Positions 53,682 to 63,386 of a stretch of DNA of 64,000 bases are shown here, in pieces. The notes beneath the pieces are model-generated. The model was given only the letters and a program-made list of their open reading frames with translations, was not told the origin of the DNA and ran no database searches. Every line of letters starts with the position of its first letter. Positions within the stretch are counted from its first letter, which is position 1. Source of the stretch: Mycobacterium sp. IS-1264 (GTDB lineage Bacteria; Actinomycetota; Actinomycetes; Mycobacteriales; Mycobacteriaceae); the NCBI RefSeq assembly GCF_001954195.1, contig NZ_MBES01000058.1, positions 62,001-126,000 on the forward strand, read 5' to 3'. A program made the position numbers and the translations under genes.

Positions 53682-54382
53682 ACGCGCGCGGATTGCGCCG
53701 CTATGTCGACGACCTGCTGCGGGGCCGTCGGCCAAAACCGTTCGCGCCCGACGACTTCGAGGCGGCGCAGATCCGCACGGCAATCGAATTGCGGGCGGCC
53801 CGGCAGGGCGCCGAGGTGGACGACGCCCCCAGCCCCGAATTCCTGGCCGACCTGCATGGTCGCCTCGCGGAGCAGATGTCCGGTTCGCGGCCGGCCGCCG
53901 CGCCGAAGGCCAATACCACGCGCCGGCAGGTCATCGTCGGCACCTCGGCCGCCGCCGCGGCCGCCGCCGCCGCGGTGTCCATCGATCGGGCGGTGACGGG
54001 CGGGCCCGCCGAAGCCCCCGCCGTCGCGGGACAACTCACGCCCAACGACGGAAGCTGGCAGCGAGTCGCGGCCAGCTCGGACGTGCCCGACGGGCAGATG
54101 CACCCCTTCGACCTCGGCTCGGTCAGCGGATTCGTCCGTCGTGTCAACGGCAAACCCGAGGCGATCTCCGGGGTCTGCACGCATCAGGGGTGCCGGCTGT
54201 GGTTCGACGCGCCCGACGACCGGCTGCGCTGCCCCTGCCACTCGACGTCGTTCTCGCCCACCGGGCAGGTGCTCACCCACCAACTGCCGATCGCACCAAA
54301 GCCATTGCCCACATTGATGGTTCGCGAGGTCGGCGGGGTGATCGAGGTGTTCGCCCCGGCGCGCCCCGACCAGTCGGCCTAG
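53678..54382 (+). CDS. Membrane Rieske [2Fe-2S] protein with cytoplasmic head; candidate anti-sigma factor
   Basis: A 234-residue protein in three parts. Residues 1-80 are hydrophilic and predicted cytoplasmic (LRRYVDDLLRGRRPKPFAPD; FLADLHGRLAEQMSG). Residues 81-105 form a twin-arginine-type anchor: Arg82-Arg83 (TTRRQVIVG) then an Ala-rich helix. Residues 120-228 form an external Rieske domain with cluster ligands Cys167, His169, Cys185 and His188 (CTHQGC and CPCH) and the disulfide pair Cys172/Cys187. Such a long region before a Tat signal is unusual. Cotranscription with an ECF sigma factor and this topology match a membrane anti-sigma factor; that role is inferred. Confidence 0.85.
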   Translation: MNARGLRRYVDDLLRGRRPKPFAPDDFEAAQIRTAIELRAARQGAEVDDAPSPEFLADLHGRLAEQMSGSRPAAAPKANTTRRQVIVGTSAAAAAAAAAVSIDRAVTGGPAEAPAVAGQLTPNDGSWQRVAASSDVPDGQMHPFDLGSVSGFVRRVNGKPEAISGVCTHQGCRLWFDAPDDRLRCPCHSTSFSPTGQVLTHQLPIAPKPLPTLMVREVGGVIEVFAPARPDQSA

Positions 54383-54421
54383 CTGCCCGGGCCCGTGTAA
54401 CCCGTCGCCCTATCTCTTGGC

Positions 54422-54889
54422 ATGGATATCCCCATGCTTCGAAAACATGTGATCGCGGCGGTGGCCGCCGGCGTCGTGCTGGCCGGATGCTCGTCTTCGC
54501 CGCCGGCAGCGCAACCGTCGGTCACCTTCGGCTCGGGCGCCAGCGCCACCCCCGGGATGCCGGGAATGAGCGGGATGCCGCCGGCCTCGGGAGCGCCGAC
54601 GGGCTCGGCGTCGGCAACGGGATCGCCGGGGCCGGCCACGGGTGACCAGGTCAGCATCGACAACTTCGCCTTCGCGCCCGCGACGTTGACCGTCAAGGTG
54701 GGCGGCACCGTCACCTGGACTAATCGCGACGAAGAACCGCACACGGTGGCGGCGACCGACGGCTCGTTTCACTCACCGGGAATGGGCACGGGGGCTACGT
54801 TTTCGCACACCTTTCCGACGGCGGGAAAGTTCGACTACGTCTGCTCCATTCACCCGTCCATGCACGGCACCGTGGTGGTGACGGGATGA
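54422..54889 (+). CDS. Cupredoxin (plastocyanin-like) copper lipoprotein
   Basis: A 155-residue lipoprotein with a type I copper domain. Signal and lipobox: VIAAVAAGVVLAGC, Cys23. A Gly/Ser/Met-rich linker (PGMPGMSGMPP) follows, then the cupredoxin fold from about residue 75. Copper ligands are His107 (EEPHTV), Cys141, His144 and Met147 (VCSIHPSMHG). ATG 54422 or ATG 54434 may be the start. It may exchange electrons with the Rieske protein encoded just before, or bind envelope copper. The last four bases overlap the phosphoesterase gene. Confidence 0.9.
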   Translation: MDIPMLRKHVIAAVAAGVVLAGCSSSPPAAQPSVTFGSGASATPGMPGMSGMPPASGAPTGSASATGSPGPATGDQVSIDNFAFAPATLTVKVGGTVTWTNRDEEPHTVAATDGSFHSPGMGTGATFSHTFPTAGKFDYVCSIHPSMHGTVVVTG

Positions 54890-55818
54890 CCAACAATGAC
54901 CCGAACACGATGACCCGCCGCCAGCTCATCCGGCACTCGGCGTGGTTCGGCGCGGCGGTCGGATTCGCCGTCGTTGGCGGCGAGGTCATCTCGCATGTCG
55001 CGGGCACGGCGTCGGCCTCGCACGCTGGGGCCCGGCCCACCCTGCGGTTCGCCCAAGTCAGCGACAGCCACATCGGCTTCTCCGGTCCGCCCAACCCGGA
55101 CGTCACCGCCACGTTCGGCCATGCGATCGATCAGATCAACGGCCTCGGCTACACACCGGATTTCGTCATTCACACCGGCGACCTCACCCACCTGTCGAGC
55201 CCGGAGCAGTTCGATCAGGTGAAGCAGATGCTCTCGAAGCTGCAGACTCCGCACGTGTTCACGGTGCCCGGCGAACACGATTCGGTCGATGACGCTGGGC
55301 AGAAGTATCGGAGCGTCTTCGGTGCGGGGACTCGCGGCGACGGCTGGTACAGCTTTGACGTTGCCGGTGTCCACGTCATCGCCCTGGTGAACACCTTGAA
55401 CCTGAAGAAACTTGGGCATCTGGGCACCGACCAGCTGGAGTTCGTCGAGAAGGACGTCGCGGGCTTGTCCAGCGATACTCCCATCATCGTGTTCAGCCAC
55501 ATCCCGCTGTTCGCGATGTACCCGGACTGGGGCTGGGGCACCGACGACGCCACCCAGGCGCTGAGCTACCTGAGCCGCTTCTCGTCGGTGACATGCCTCA
55601 ACGGCCATGTGCACCAACTGTTTTCCAAGACCGAAGGAAACGTGACGTTTTACAGCGGCACGACGACCGCGTATCCGCTGCCGCATCCCGGGGATGGGCC
55701 GGCGCCCAAGCCGGTCACGCTGCCGGCCGGCAAGCTGCGCGACGCCCTCGGCATTCGCGAGGTCAACTACACCAAGGGGCAGACCGCCCTGGCGTTGAAA
55801 GAGCAGAGGTTGCAATGA
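54886..55818 (+). CDS. Tat-exported calcineurin-like metallophosphoesterase
   Basis: A 310-residue exported phosphoesterase. The Tat signal is MTRRQLIRHSAWFG followed by a hydrophobic stretch, with likely cleavage near TASA. Metal motifs: Asp60-Ser-His62 (QVSDSHIG), GDLTH (Asp99), GEHD (129-132), FSHIPL and NGHVH. The GNHD motif of the family has Glu130 in place of the metal-bridging Asn, a notable change. The start overlaps the cupredoxin gene and the end overlaps the membrane-protein gene, so the whole set is one operon. Substrate unknown. Confidence 0.88.
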   Translation: MTNNDPNTMTRRQLIRHSAWFGAAVGFAVVGGEVISHVAGTASASHAGARPTLRFAQVSDSHIGFSGPPNPDVTATFGHAIDQINGLGYTPDFVIHTGDLTHLSSPEQFDQVKQMLSKLQTPHVFTVPGEHDSVDDAGQKYRSVFGAGTRGDGWYSFDVAGVHVIALVNTLNLKKLGHLGTDQLEFVEKDVAGLSSDTPIIVFSHIPLFAMYPDWGWGTDDATQALSYLSRFSSVTCLNGHVHQLFSKTEGNVTFYSGTTTAYPLPHPGDGPAPKPVTLPAGKLRDALGIREVNYTKGQTALALKEQRLQ

Positions 55819-56189
55819 AATTCTTGCTTCGACTCGGCCTCGCCGCGTCCCTGGGTGTCAGCGCCGTTAGCCACGCCTACCTGTATATCCATGGCTACCA
55901 ACACATCCCGATGATCGGCACCGCCTTCCTGGTCCAGGCCAGTGTGTCGTTTTCGCTCGCTGTGCTGATCGTCGCCGGCGGTCCCTGGTGGACCCAATGG
56001 GGCGCCGCCGCGATCGCGGGCGGTTCCCTGGTGGCGTTCGCACTGTCGAGGACCGTCGGGCTGTTCGGCTTTTCCGAACGCGGCTGGGACCCATCACCCC
56101 ACGCGGCGCTCGCCGTCGCCTCCGAAGTGCTATGCGTGGTGCTGTGGGCCGCGCCTTTGATCAGGTCGCGTCGGCTCAGCCCCGCCTAG
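55815..56189 (+). CDS. Small integral membrane protein
   Basis: A 124-residue protein with about four transmembrane segments: LRLGLAASLGVSAVSHAYLY, IGTAFLVQASVSFSLAVLIV, WGAAAIAGGSLVAFALS and LAVASEVLCVVLWAAPLI. The frame is open upstream but ATG 55815 is coupled to the phosphoesterase stop and gives a proper membrane start. His in SHAYLYIHGYQHIP might bind a metal or haem. Family not recognised (DoxX-like size and layout). It ends the ECF-Rieske-cupredoxin-phosphoesterase operon. Confidence 0.75.
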   Translation: MKFLLRLGLAASLGVSAVSHAYLYIHGYQHIPMIGTAFLVQASVSFSLAVLIVAGGPWWTQWGAAAIAGGSLVAFALSRTVGLFGFSERGWDPSPHAALAVASEVLCVVLWAAPLIRSRRLSPA

Positions 56190-56206
56190 CAAGAACCACC
56201 GCCGTC

Positions 56207-56692
56207 CTAGGGGCAGGTGGCGTCGATCGTGAAGGCCTTGCTGACCTGCAGGCCCACGTTGTTCACACCGGTTGCAGTGCCGGTGATGTGGTAACTGTTG
56301 CCGTTCTTGGTGGCGCCGGCGCTGTTACCGGGCGCGCCCTCGGTGAAGCTCAGCACGACGTCGTTGATCGAGCCGAGCCCGACGTCGTGGACCACCGATG
56401 CGTCGGGCTCCAACCCGACGATCACGCCGGTGACCGCCTCGCCGATGGCGATGGAGAACTTGCCGTTGTTCGTCGCGCACACCACCGGGCCGCTGACATT
56501 CAGGGGCTCACCGCCCACGCTGACCTTCGCTTCCCCCGGCGCCGTCGCGACCGTGCTACTCGAGGGGGCGGCACTGGAGCTGGTGCTGGGCGGGGGCGCC
56601 GAACTGGACGACGGGGCGGAGGCCTTATTGCCGCTGGAACAGCCGGCAACGATCGTCACGGCTACAAGGGCGACTGACAGCTGACGCTTCAC
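56207..56692 (-). CDS. LpqH-like (19 kDa antigen family) lipoprotein
   Basis: A 161-residue lipoprotein. GTG 56692 gives signal KRQLSVALVAVTIVAGC with Cys18, then a Ser/Pro/Ala-rich linker (SSSSAPPPSTSSSAAPSSS), and a domain closely following LpqH: VSGPVVCATNNGKFSIAIGE, ATKNGNSYHITGTATGV, and a final DATCP giving the second Cys of a disulfide. LpqH-type proteins are surface-exposed TLR2 ligands. It may be a paralogue, since the linker and sequence differ from LpqH itself. It converges on the membrane protein gene with 17 bases between. Confidence 0.88.
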   Translation of the reverse strand: MKRQLSVALVAVTIVAGCSSGNKASAPSSSSAPPPSTSSSAAPSSSTVATAPGEAKVSVGGEPLNVSGPVVCATNNGKFSIAIGEAVTGVIVGLEPDASVVHDVGLGSINDVVLSFTEGAPGNSAGATKNGNSYHITGTATGVNNVGLQVSKAFTIDATCP

Positions 56693-56717
56693 ACAAGCAG
56701 TATGTATCGCGGCTCGA

Positions 56718-57326
56718 CTATTTGCTCGGCAAGCTGGCGATGAATCGCTGCGTGTCCTCCCAGGCGGGTAGGACACCGGATTTGCGCACTTCATCGAAGC
56801 TGGGGGCGGCCGCGTCACGATCCGACAAGCTTGGTGCGGCGCCGTCGACCAAAGGCCAGTCGATTGCCAGCGCCGGATCCGTCGCACAGATGGTGTGCTC
56901 GCGTTGCGGGTTGTATTCCGACGAGCACAAGTACATCACCGTCGAATTGTCTTGCAGCGCAAGGAACCCGTGGGCGAGGCCTTCGGAGATGTAGATCGTC
57001 CTGCGGTCGGAGTCGTCGAGCAGCACGGAATCCCATCGACCGAATGTCGGTGAGCCCACACGGATATCGACGACGACATCGAATACCGAGCCCGCCACGC
57101 ACGTGACGTACTTGGCCTGGCTCGGTGGCAGCTGGGCGAAGTGCAGGCCACGCAACACGCCGGCGGCCGAAACCGAGCAGTTGGCTTGCCGCACGTCCAA
57201 CGAGTGACCGGCGAAGGCGCTGAACCCGCGATCGGTGAGCCATTCGAAGAACAGGCCGCGCGAGTCGCCATGGATGTCGGGAGTGATTTCCCAGGCGCCG
57301 GGGATGTCGAGCTCGCGAACTTTCAT
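56718..57326 (-). CDS. rmlC: dTDP-4-dehydrorhamnose 3,5-epimerase
   Basis: Third step of dTDP-L-rhamnose synthesis, supplying the rhamnosyl linker between peptidoglycan and arabinogalactan. The 202 residues have the cupin fold with SRGLFFEWLTDRGFSAF, the catalytic His in RGLHFAQLPPSQAKYVTCVA, and EGLAHGFLALQDNSTVMYLC. It matches M. tuberculosis RmlC (Rv3465) in length. The frame is open upstream; ATG 57326, one base after the rmlB stop, is the family start. Confidence 0.96.
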   Translation of the reverse strand: MKVRELDIPGAWEITPDIHGDSRGLFFEWLTDRGFSAFAGHSLDVRQANCSVSAAGVLRGLHFAQLPPSQAKYVTCVAGSVFDVVVDIRVGSPTFGRWDSVLLDDSDRRTIYISEGLAHGFLALQDNSTVMYLCSSEYNPQREHTICATDPALAIDWPLVDGAAPSLSDRDAAAPSFDEVRKSGVLPAWEDTQRFIASLPSK

Positions 57327-57327
57327 C

Positions 57328-58332
<1,005 letters not shown>

Positions 58333-59193
58333 CTAACGGGTGAGGCCCAGCGGTCCCGCCAGTTCTCCCAGTACGCGCACCACTTCGTCGTCGGGCGTCG
58401 CGTCGAGCGGCTGGACCGCGACGTGGTCTGCGCCGGCATCGAGGTGTTCGGTGAGGCGTTGCGCGATGGCCTCCGGGGTGCCGTAGGCCACCACCGCGTC
58501 GATCAACTTGTCGCTGCCCGGCTTGCGCACGTCGTCGTGGGTGAATCCCGACCGCAGCCAGTTGTTCACGTAGTTGCTGAGATCCAGGTAGAAGTTCGCG
58601 TACCGGCGGCCGATGGCACGGGCTTCGGAGGCATCGGTGCTGAGCACGACCTTGTGTTCGGGCGCCAGGAACACCGAGCTTCCGACGAGTTCGCGCGCCT
58701 TGGCCGTGTGCTGAGGTGTGGTGAGGTACGGGTGCGCGCCGGCACTGCGCTCGGCCGCCAGCTGCAACACCCGCGGGCCGAGCGCCGCCAGCACTCGCCG
58801 GCTGGTCGGCACCATCGCCGCGTCGAGTTCGTCGAGGTAACGGTCCAACGCGTCGTAGGGCTTGACGTACTCCTGGGTGTGCTCGCGGTGGCCCACCCCG
58901 ATGCCGAGCAAAAACCTTCCGGGATAGGCGCTTTCGATGCGTTCGTACGACCGCGCGACCGCCGCGGCCGGCGCGGACCAGATGTTGACGATCCCGGTGG
59001 CCAGTTGTAGCGAGTCGGTTTCGGCAAGGGCAGGTTCGACCCAAGCCAGGTCAGCGTCCGGTGATCCGCCGATCCACACTGCGCCGTAGCCCAGCGATTC
59101 GATTCGGCTGGCCAGCTGCGGCGTGATGGACCGTGATCCCAGCCATACGCCGAACCGTCCCAGGTCGGGTTTTAGTGCTGCTCCCCCGGTCAT
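58333..59193 (-). CDS. F420-dependent luciferase-like oxidoreductase, paralogue A
   Basis: A 286-residue LLM-class TIM-barrel protein of the group that mycobacterial annotations call TIGR03620, predicted to use F420. Motifs: GYGAVWIGGSPDADLAWVEP, ATGIVNIWSAPAAAVARSYE, YPGRFLLGIGVGHREHTQEY, LGPRVLQLAAERSAGAHPYL. It is about two-thirds identical by eye to the next gene. M. tuberculosis has one gene (Rv3463) at this place. It starts 19 bases after paralogue B ends and precedes rmlB by nine bases, suggesting a four-gene operon. Confidence 0.85.
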   Translation of the reverse strand: MTGGAALKPDLGRFGVWLGSRSITPQLASRIESLGYGAVWIGGSPDADLAWVEPALAETDSLQLATGIVNIWSAPAAAVARSYERIESAYPGRFLLGIGVGHREHTQEYVKPYDALDRYLDELDAAMVPTSRRVLAALGPRVLQLAAERSAGAHPYLTTPQHTAKARELVGSSVFLAPEHKVVLSTDASEARAIGRRYANFYLDLSNYVNNWLRSGFTHDDVRKPGSDKLIDAVVAYGTPEAIAQRLTEHLDAGADHVAVQPLDATPDDEVVRVLGELAGPLGLTR

Positions 59194-59212
59194 TTAGGTC
59201 CCCCCTGGTGTG

Positions 59213-60058
59213 CTAGGTCAGCCCGAGCGGCCCCGCGAGCTCGGCCAGCGCCGAAACCAGGTTTTCATCTTTGGTCAGAACCTGCACGGGCACGTGGTCG
59301 GCCCCGGCGTCGAGGTGCTCCTTGAGCCGAGCCGCGATCTGGTCCACCGTGCCATAGGCCACCACGGCGTCGACCAGGCGGTCACTGCCCGGCCGGGTGA
59401 CCTCGTCGTCGGAGTAGCCCAGACGTTTCCAGCTGTTGCGGTAGTTGGCCAGGTTGAAATAGATGTCGAGCGCTTTGCGGCCGACCGTGCGTGCCTTGTC
59501 CGCGTCGGTGGTCAGCACCACCTTGTGTTCGGGCGCCAGAAACGCTGACGGCCCGATCAGCTCGCGCGCGTGCGCGGTGTGCTCGGGAGTGGTGAGGTAG
59601 GGGTGCGCTCCGGCGCTGCGCTCCGCCGAAAGCTTCAGAACCCGCGGCCCCAGCGCGGCCACCACGCGACGTTCGGCGGGCACGCCGTGCTCGTCGAGCT
59701 GGTCCAGGTACTCCGCCAGCGCGTCATATGGCTTGCGGTATTCGGTCTGGGCCTCGGGATGGCCGACGCCGATGCCGAGGAGGAAGCGGCCCGGGTAGGC
59801 CTTGTCGATCCGGTGGAACGATTCAGCGACCGGCGCGGCGGGCGCCGTCCAGATGTTGACGATGCCGGTGGCCACCTGCAGGGTGGTCGTGGCTTCGAGG
59901 AGGGGTTCGACCCAAGCCAGCTCGGCGGGAGGCGAACCGCCCACCCAGACCGCCCCATATCCCAGGGCTTCGATCTCCTTGGCTTGCTGGGGAGTGACGC
60001 CGCGCCCGAACGATCCGAACCGGCCAAGATTGGGCTTGCTAGCTGCAGAATCAGTCAT
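59213..60058 (-). CDS. F420-dependent luciferase-like oxidoreductase, paralogue B
   Basis: A 281-residue paralogue of the preceding protein: GYGAVWVGGSPPAELAWVEP, ATGIVNIWTAPAAPVAESFH, YPGRFLLGIGVGHPEAQTEY, LGPRVLKLSAERSAGAHPYL. It is first of the minus-strand run B-A-rmlB-rmlC and is divergent from infA over 225 bases. The pair looks like a tandem duplication of the Rv3463-type gene. Substrate unknown. Confidence 0.85.
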   Translation of the reverse strand: MTDSAASKPNLGRFGSFGRGVTPQQAKEIEALGYGAVWVGGSPPAELAWVEPLLEATTTLQVATGIVNIWTAPAAPVAESFHRIDKAYPGRFLLGIGVGHPEAQTEYRKPYDALAEYLDQLDEHGVPAERRVVAALGPRVLKLSAERSAGAHPYLTTPEHTAHARELIGPSAFLAPEHKVVLTTDADKARTVGRKALDIYFNLANYRNSWKRLGYSDDEVTRPGSDRLVDAVVAYGTVDQIAARLKEHLDAGADHVPVQVLTKDENLVSALAELAGPLGLT

Positions 60059-60104
60059 GGTGGCTGCAACCGGCGGTGTGCGGGTGCTATTCCGCGGAGG
60101 GATT

Positions 60105-60135
60105 TTGGCCGGGGCCGAATAACCAGGTATCCTGG
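60105..60135 (+). promoter_or_regulatory. SigA-type promoter of infA operon with palindrome at -10
   Basis: TTGGCC at 60105-60110 and TATCCT at 60128-60133, spaced by 17 bases. The -10 lies in the palindrome CCAGGTATCCTGG (60123-60135). The -35 hexamer and spacing are identical to those of the rplN promoter. The leader to infA would be about 145 bases. Confidence 0.65.
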
Positions 60136-60283
60136 ATCAACGGTGCGTCTTCGCGCCGGCTTTTGCGTGCCCAGTCCCTAGGAACTTTCCTGTCACCGGC
60201 TCACGTTTCAAGTCGGTGTGAATGCTGCGCCGATGTGGGCGCAGATGCAACGAAACTAAACGACGAGGATTTGACGAGAGGTT

Positions 60284-60505
60284 ATGGCCAAGAAGGACGG
60301 CGCCATAGAGGTCGAGGGCCGCGTGGTCGAGCCCCTGCCCAATGCGATGTTCCGCATTGAGCTGGAGAACGGTCACAAGGTGCTTGCCCATATCAGCGGC
60401 AAGATGCGGCAGCACTACATCCGCATCCTGCCCGAGGACCGGGTGGTGGTGGAGTTGTCTCCCTACGACCTGTCCCGGGGCCGCATCGTGTACCGGTACA
60501 AATAA
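60284..60505 (+). CDS. infA: Translation initiation factor IF-1
   Basis: IF-1, an OB-fold protein that binds the ribosomal A site during initiation. The 73 residues are the standard length and sequence ([20 protein letters not shown] and [20 protein letters not shown]). ATG 60284 follows GAGAGG. It heads the infA-rpmJ-rpsM-rpsK-rpsD-rpoA-rplQ series. Confidence 0.98.
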
Positions 60506-60538
60506 CCCACCAACAGACGAGAACAGGATCGAAAAGCC

Positions 60539-60652
60539 GTGAAGGTCAACCCCAGCGTGAAGCCGATTTGCGACAAGTGCAGGGTGATCCGTCGGCATGG
60601 GCGGGTCATGGTGATCTGCTCGGATCCGCGCCACAAGCAGCGGCAGGGTTAA
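60539..60652 (+). CDS. rpmJ: 50S ribosomal protein L36 (zinc form)
   Basis: The smallest ribosomal protein, 37 residues, starting at GTG 60539: [20 protein letters not shown] and on to [10 protein letters not shown]. Zinc ligands are Cys11, Cys14, Cys27 and His32, so this is the zinc-containing form. It is too short for most open-frame lists but unmistakable, and sits in its canonical place 33 bases after infA. Confidence 0.97.
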
Positions 60653-60697
60653 TCCCGACGCGGCCTGAACAACTGAATGCAGACCTCCCAGCACCAC

Positions 60698-60760
60698 TAG
60701 GCGGATACGCCGCCTACCTACGCCCGGACGGAGGCCGGGCCCCGGCCCAATTCATTTTTT
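60698..60760 (+). terminator. Two hairpins between rpmJ and rpsM, the second followed by a T run
   Basis: First stem: TAGGCGG (60698-60704) with CCGCCTA (60710-60716), 5-base loop. Second: GGCCG (60733-60737) with CGGCC (60743-60747), then CAATTCATTTTTT ending in six T residues, which looks like a rho-independent terminator. Because rpsM and rpoA lie downstream without another obvious promoter, partial termination (attenuation) or processing is more likely than a full stop. Confidence 0.5.
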
Positions 60761-60816
60761 GGGCAGGGAACGGACTGGGACAAGACCTCCGCATGAGATA
60801 AGAGGAAACGCCACCT

Positions 60817-61191
60817 ATGGCTCGACTAGTAGGCGTCGATCTACCGCGTGACAAGCGGATGGAGATCGCGCTGACCTACATCTTCGGCATCGGCCGTACC
60901 CGCTCCAACGAGATCTTGGCCGCCACCGGCATCGACAAGGATCTGCGGACCAAGGATCTCACCGATGACCAGCTGACCCACCTGCGTGACTACATCGAGG
61001 CCAACCTCAAGGTGGAGGGCGATCTGCGCCGCGAGGTGCAGGGCGACATTCGCCGCAAGATCGAGATCGGCTGCTACCAGGGCCTGCGGCATCGCCGCGG
61101 CATGCCGGTGCGCGGCCAGCGGACCAAGACCAACGCGCGGACCCGCAAGGGACCCAAGCGCACCATCGCAGGCAAGAAGAAGGCCAGGTAA
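60817..61191 (+). CDS. rpsM: 30S ribosomal protein S13
   Basis: Ribosomal protein S13 of the small-subunit head, contacting L5 and P-site tRNA. The 124 residues start [20 protein letters not shown], have the helix-two-turn-helix region and the C-terminal signature [23 protein letters not shown] 60817 is preceded by AGAGGAAA. Confidence 0.97.
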   Translation: MARLVGVDLPRDKRMEIALTYIFGIGRTRSNEILAATGIDKDLRTKDLTDDQLTHLRDYIEANLKVEGDLRREVQGDIRRKIEIGCYQGLRHRRGMPVRGQRTKTNARTRKGPKRTIAGKKKAR

Positions 61192-61194
61192 CCG

Positions 61195-61614
61195 ATGCCA
61201 CCGAAGAAGGCAAGTGGTGCTGCGGCGCCCAAGAAGGGTCAGAAGACCCGCAGACGGGAAAAGAAGAACGTCCCGCACGGCGCCGCCCACATCAAGAGCA
61301 CGTTCAACAACACGATCGTGACGATCACCGACCCCCAGGGCAACGTCATCGCCTGGGCGTCGTCGGGCCATGTCGGCTTCAAGGGTTCGCGGAAATCGAC
61401 CCCGTTCGCCGCGCAGCTGGCCGCCGAGAACGCCGCCCGCAAGGCTCAGGAGCACGGCGTGCGCAAGGTCGACGTGTTCGTGAAGGGCCCCGGTTCGGGC
61501 CGGGAGACCGCGATTCGCTCGCTGCAGGCCGCGGGCCTGGAGGTGGGCGCGATCTCTGACGTCACGCCGCAGCCGCACAACGGCGTCCGCCCGCCGAAGC
61601 GACGCAGGGTCTAG
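61195..61614 (+). CDS. rpsK: 30S ribosomal protein S11
   Basis: Ribosomal protein S11 of the platform, beside the mRNA exit. The 139 residues have a Lys-rich N-terminal tail, then [20 protein letters not shown] and the ending [17 protein letters not shown] typical of the family. It starts three bases after rpsM. Confidence 0.97.
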   Translation: MPPKKASGAAAPKKGQKTRRREKKNVPHGAAHIKSTFNNTIVTITDPQGNVIAWASSGHVGFKGSRKSTPFAAQLAAENAARKAQEHGVRKVDVFVKGPGSGRETAIRSLQAAGLEVGAISDVTPQPHNGVRPPKRRRV

Positions 61615-61629
61615 GAGGAGAAACAACCG

Positions 61630-62235
61630 ATGGCTCGTTACACCGGACCCGTCACCCGCAAGTCGCGCCGGTTCCGCACCGACCTCGTCGGCGGCGACCA
61701 GGCGTTCGAGAAGCGCCCCTACCCGCCCGGCCAGCACGGCCGCGCGCGGATCAAGGAGAGCGAATACCTGCTGCAGCTGCAGGAGAAGCAGAAGGCCCGC
61801 TTCACCTACGGCGTCATGGAAAAGCAGTTCCGCCGCTACTACGAGGAGGCCGCGGGCCGTCCCGGCAAGACCGGTGACGAGCTGCTGCAGATCCTGGAGA
61901 GCCGGCTGGACAACGTGATCTACCGAGCCGGCATCGCGCGTACCCGGCGGATGGCCCGTCAGCTCGTCACCCACGGCCACTTCACGGTCAACGGCGTGCG
62001 CGTCGACGTGCCCAGCTATCGGGTGTCGCAGTACGACATCATCGACGTGCGCGACAAGTCGGTGAACTCGGTGCCGTTCCAGATCGCGCGGGAGACCGCC
62101 GGCGAGCGCCCGATCCCGAGCTGGCTGCAGGTCGTGGGGGAGCGCCAGCGCATCCTGATCCACCAATTGCCCGAGCGCGCGCAGATCGAGGTGCCGCTCA
62201 CCGAGCAGCTGATCGTCGAGTACTACTCGAAGTAG
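61630..62235 (+). CDS. rpsD: 30S ribosomal protein S4
   Basis: Ribosomal protein S4, primary 16S rRNA binder and, in many bacteria, translational repressor of this operon. The 201 residues include the S4 RNA-binding domain (LESRLDNVIYRAGIARTRRM, RQLVTHGHFTVNG). The N-terminus (RYTGPVTRKSRRFRTDLVGG) lacks the zinc cysteines. AGGAGG lies ahead of ATG 61630. Confidence 0.97.
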   Translation: MARYTGPVTRKSRRFRTDLVGGDQAFEKRPYPPGQHGRARIKESEYLLQLQEKQKARFTYGVMEKQFRRYYEEAAGRPGKTGDELLQILESRLDNVIYRAGIARTRRMARQLVTHGHFTVNGVRVDVPSYRVSQYDIIDVRDKSVNSVPFQIARETAGERPIPSWLQVVGERQRILIHQLPERAQIEVPLTEQLIVEYYSK

Positions 62236-62240
62236 ACCCC

Positions 62241-62260
62241 CTGCACTGAACCCAGTGCAG
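62241..62260 (+). terminator. Hairpin between rpsD and rpoA
   Basis: Perfect eight-pair stem CTGCACTG / CAGTGCAG with a four-base loop (AACC), starting five bases after the rpsD stop. No T run follows. It may be a partial terminator, a processing or stability element that sets rpoA expression relative to the ribosomal genes. Confidence 0.5.
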
Positions 62261-62280
62261 GTCTTAGCGGCATCAAATAG

Positions 62281-63354
<1,074 letters not shown>

Positions 63355-63386
63355 AGGCCAGAATCATCTAGACAGGAGCGACAGCA

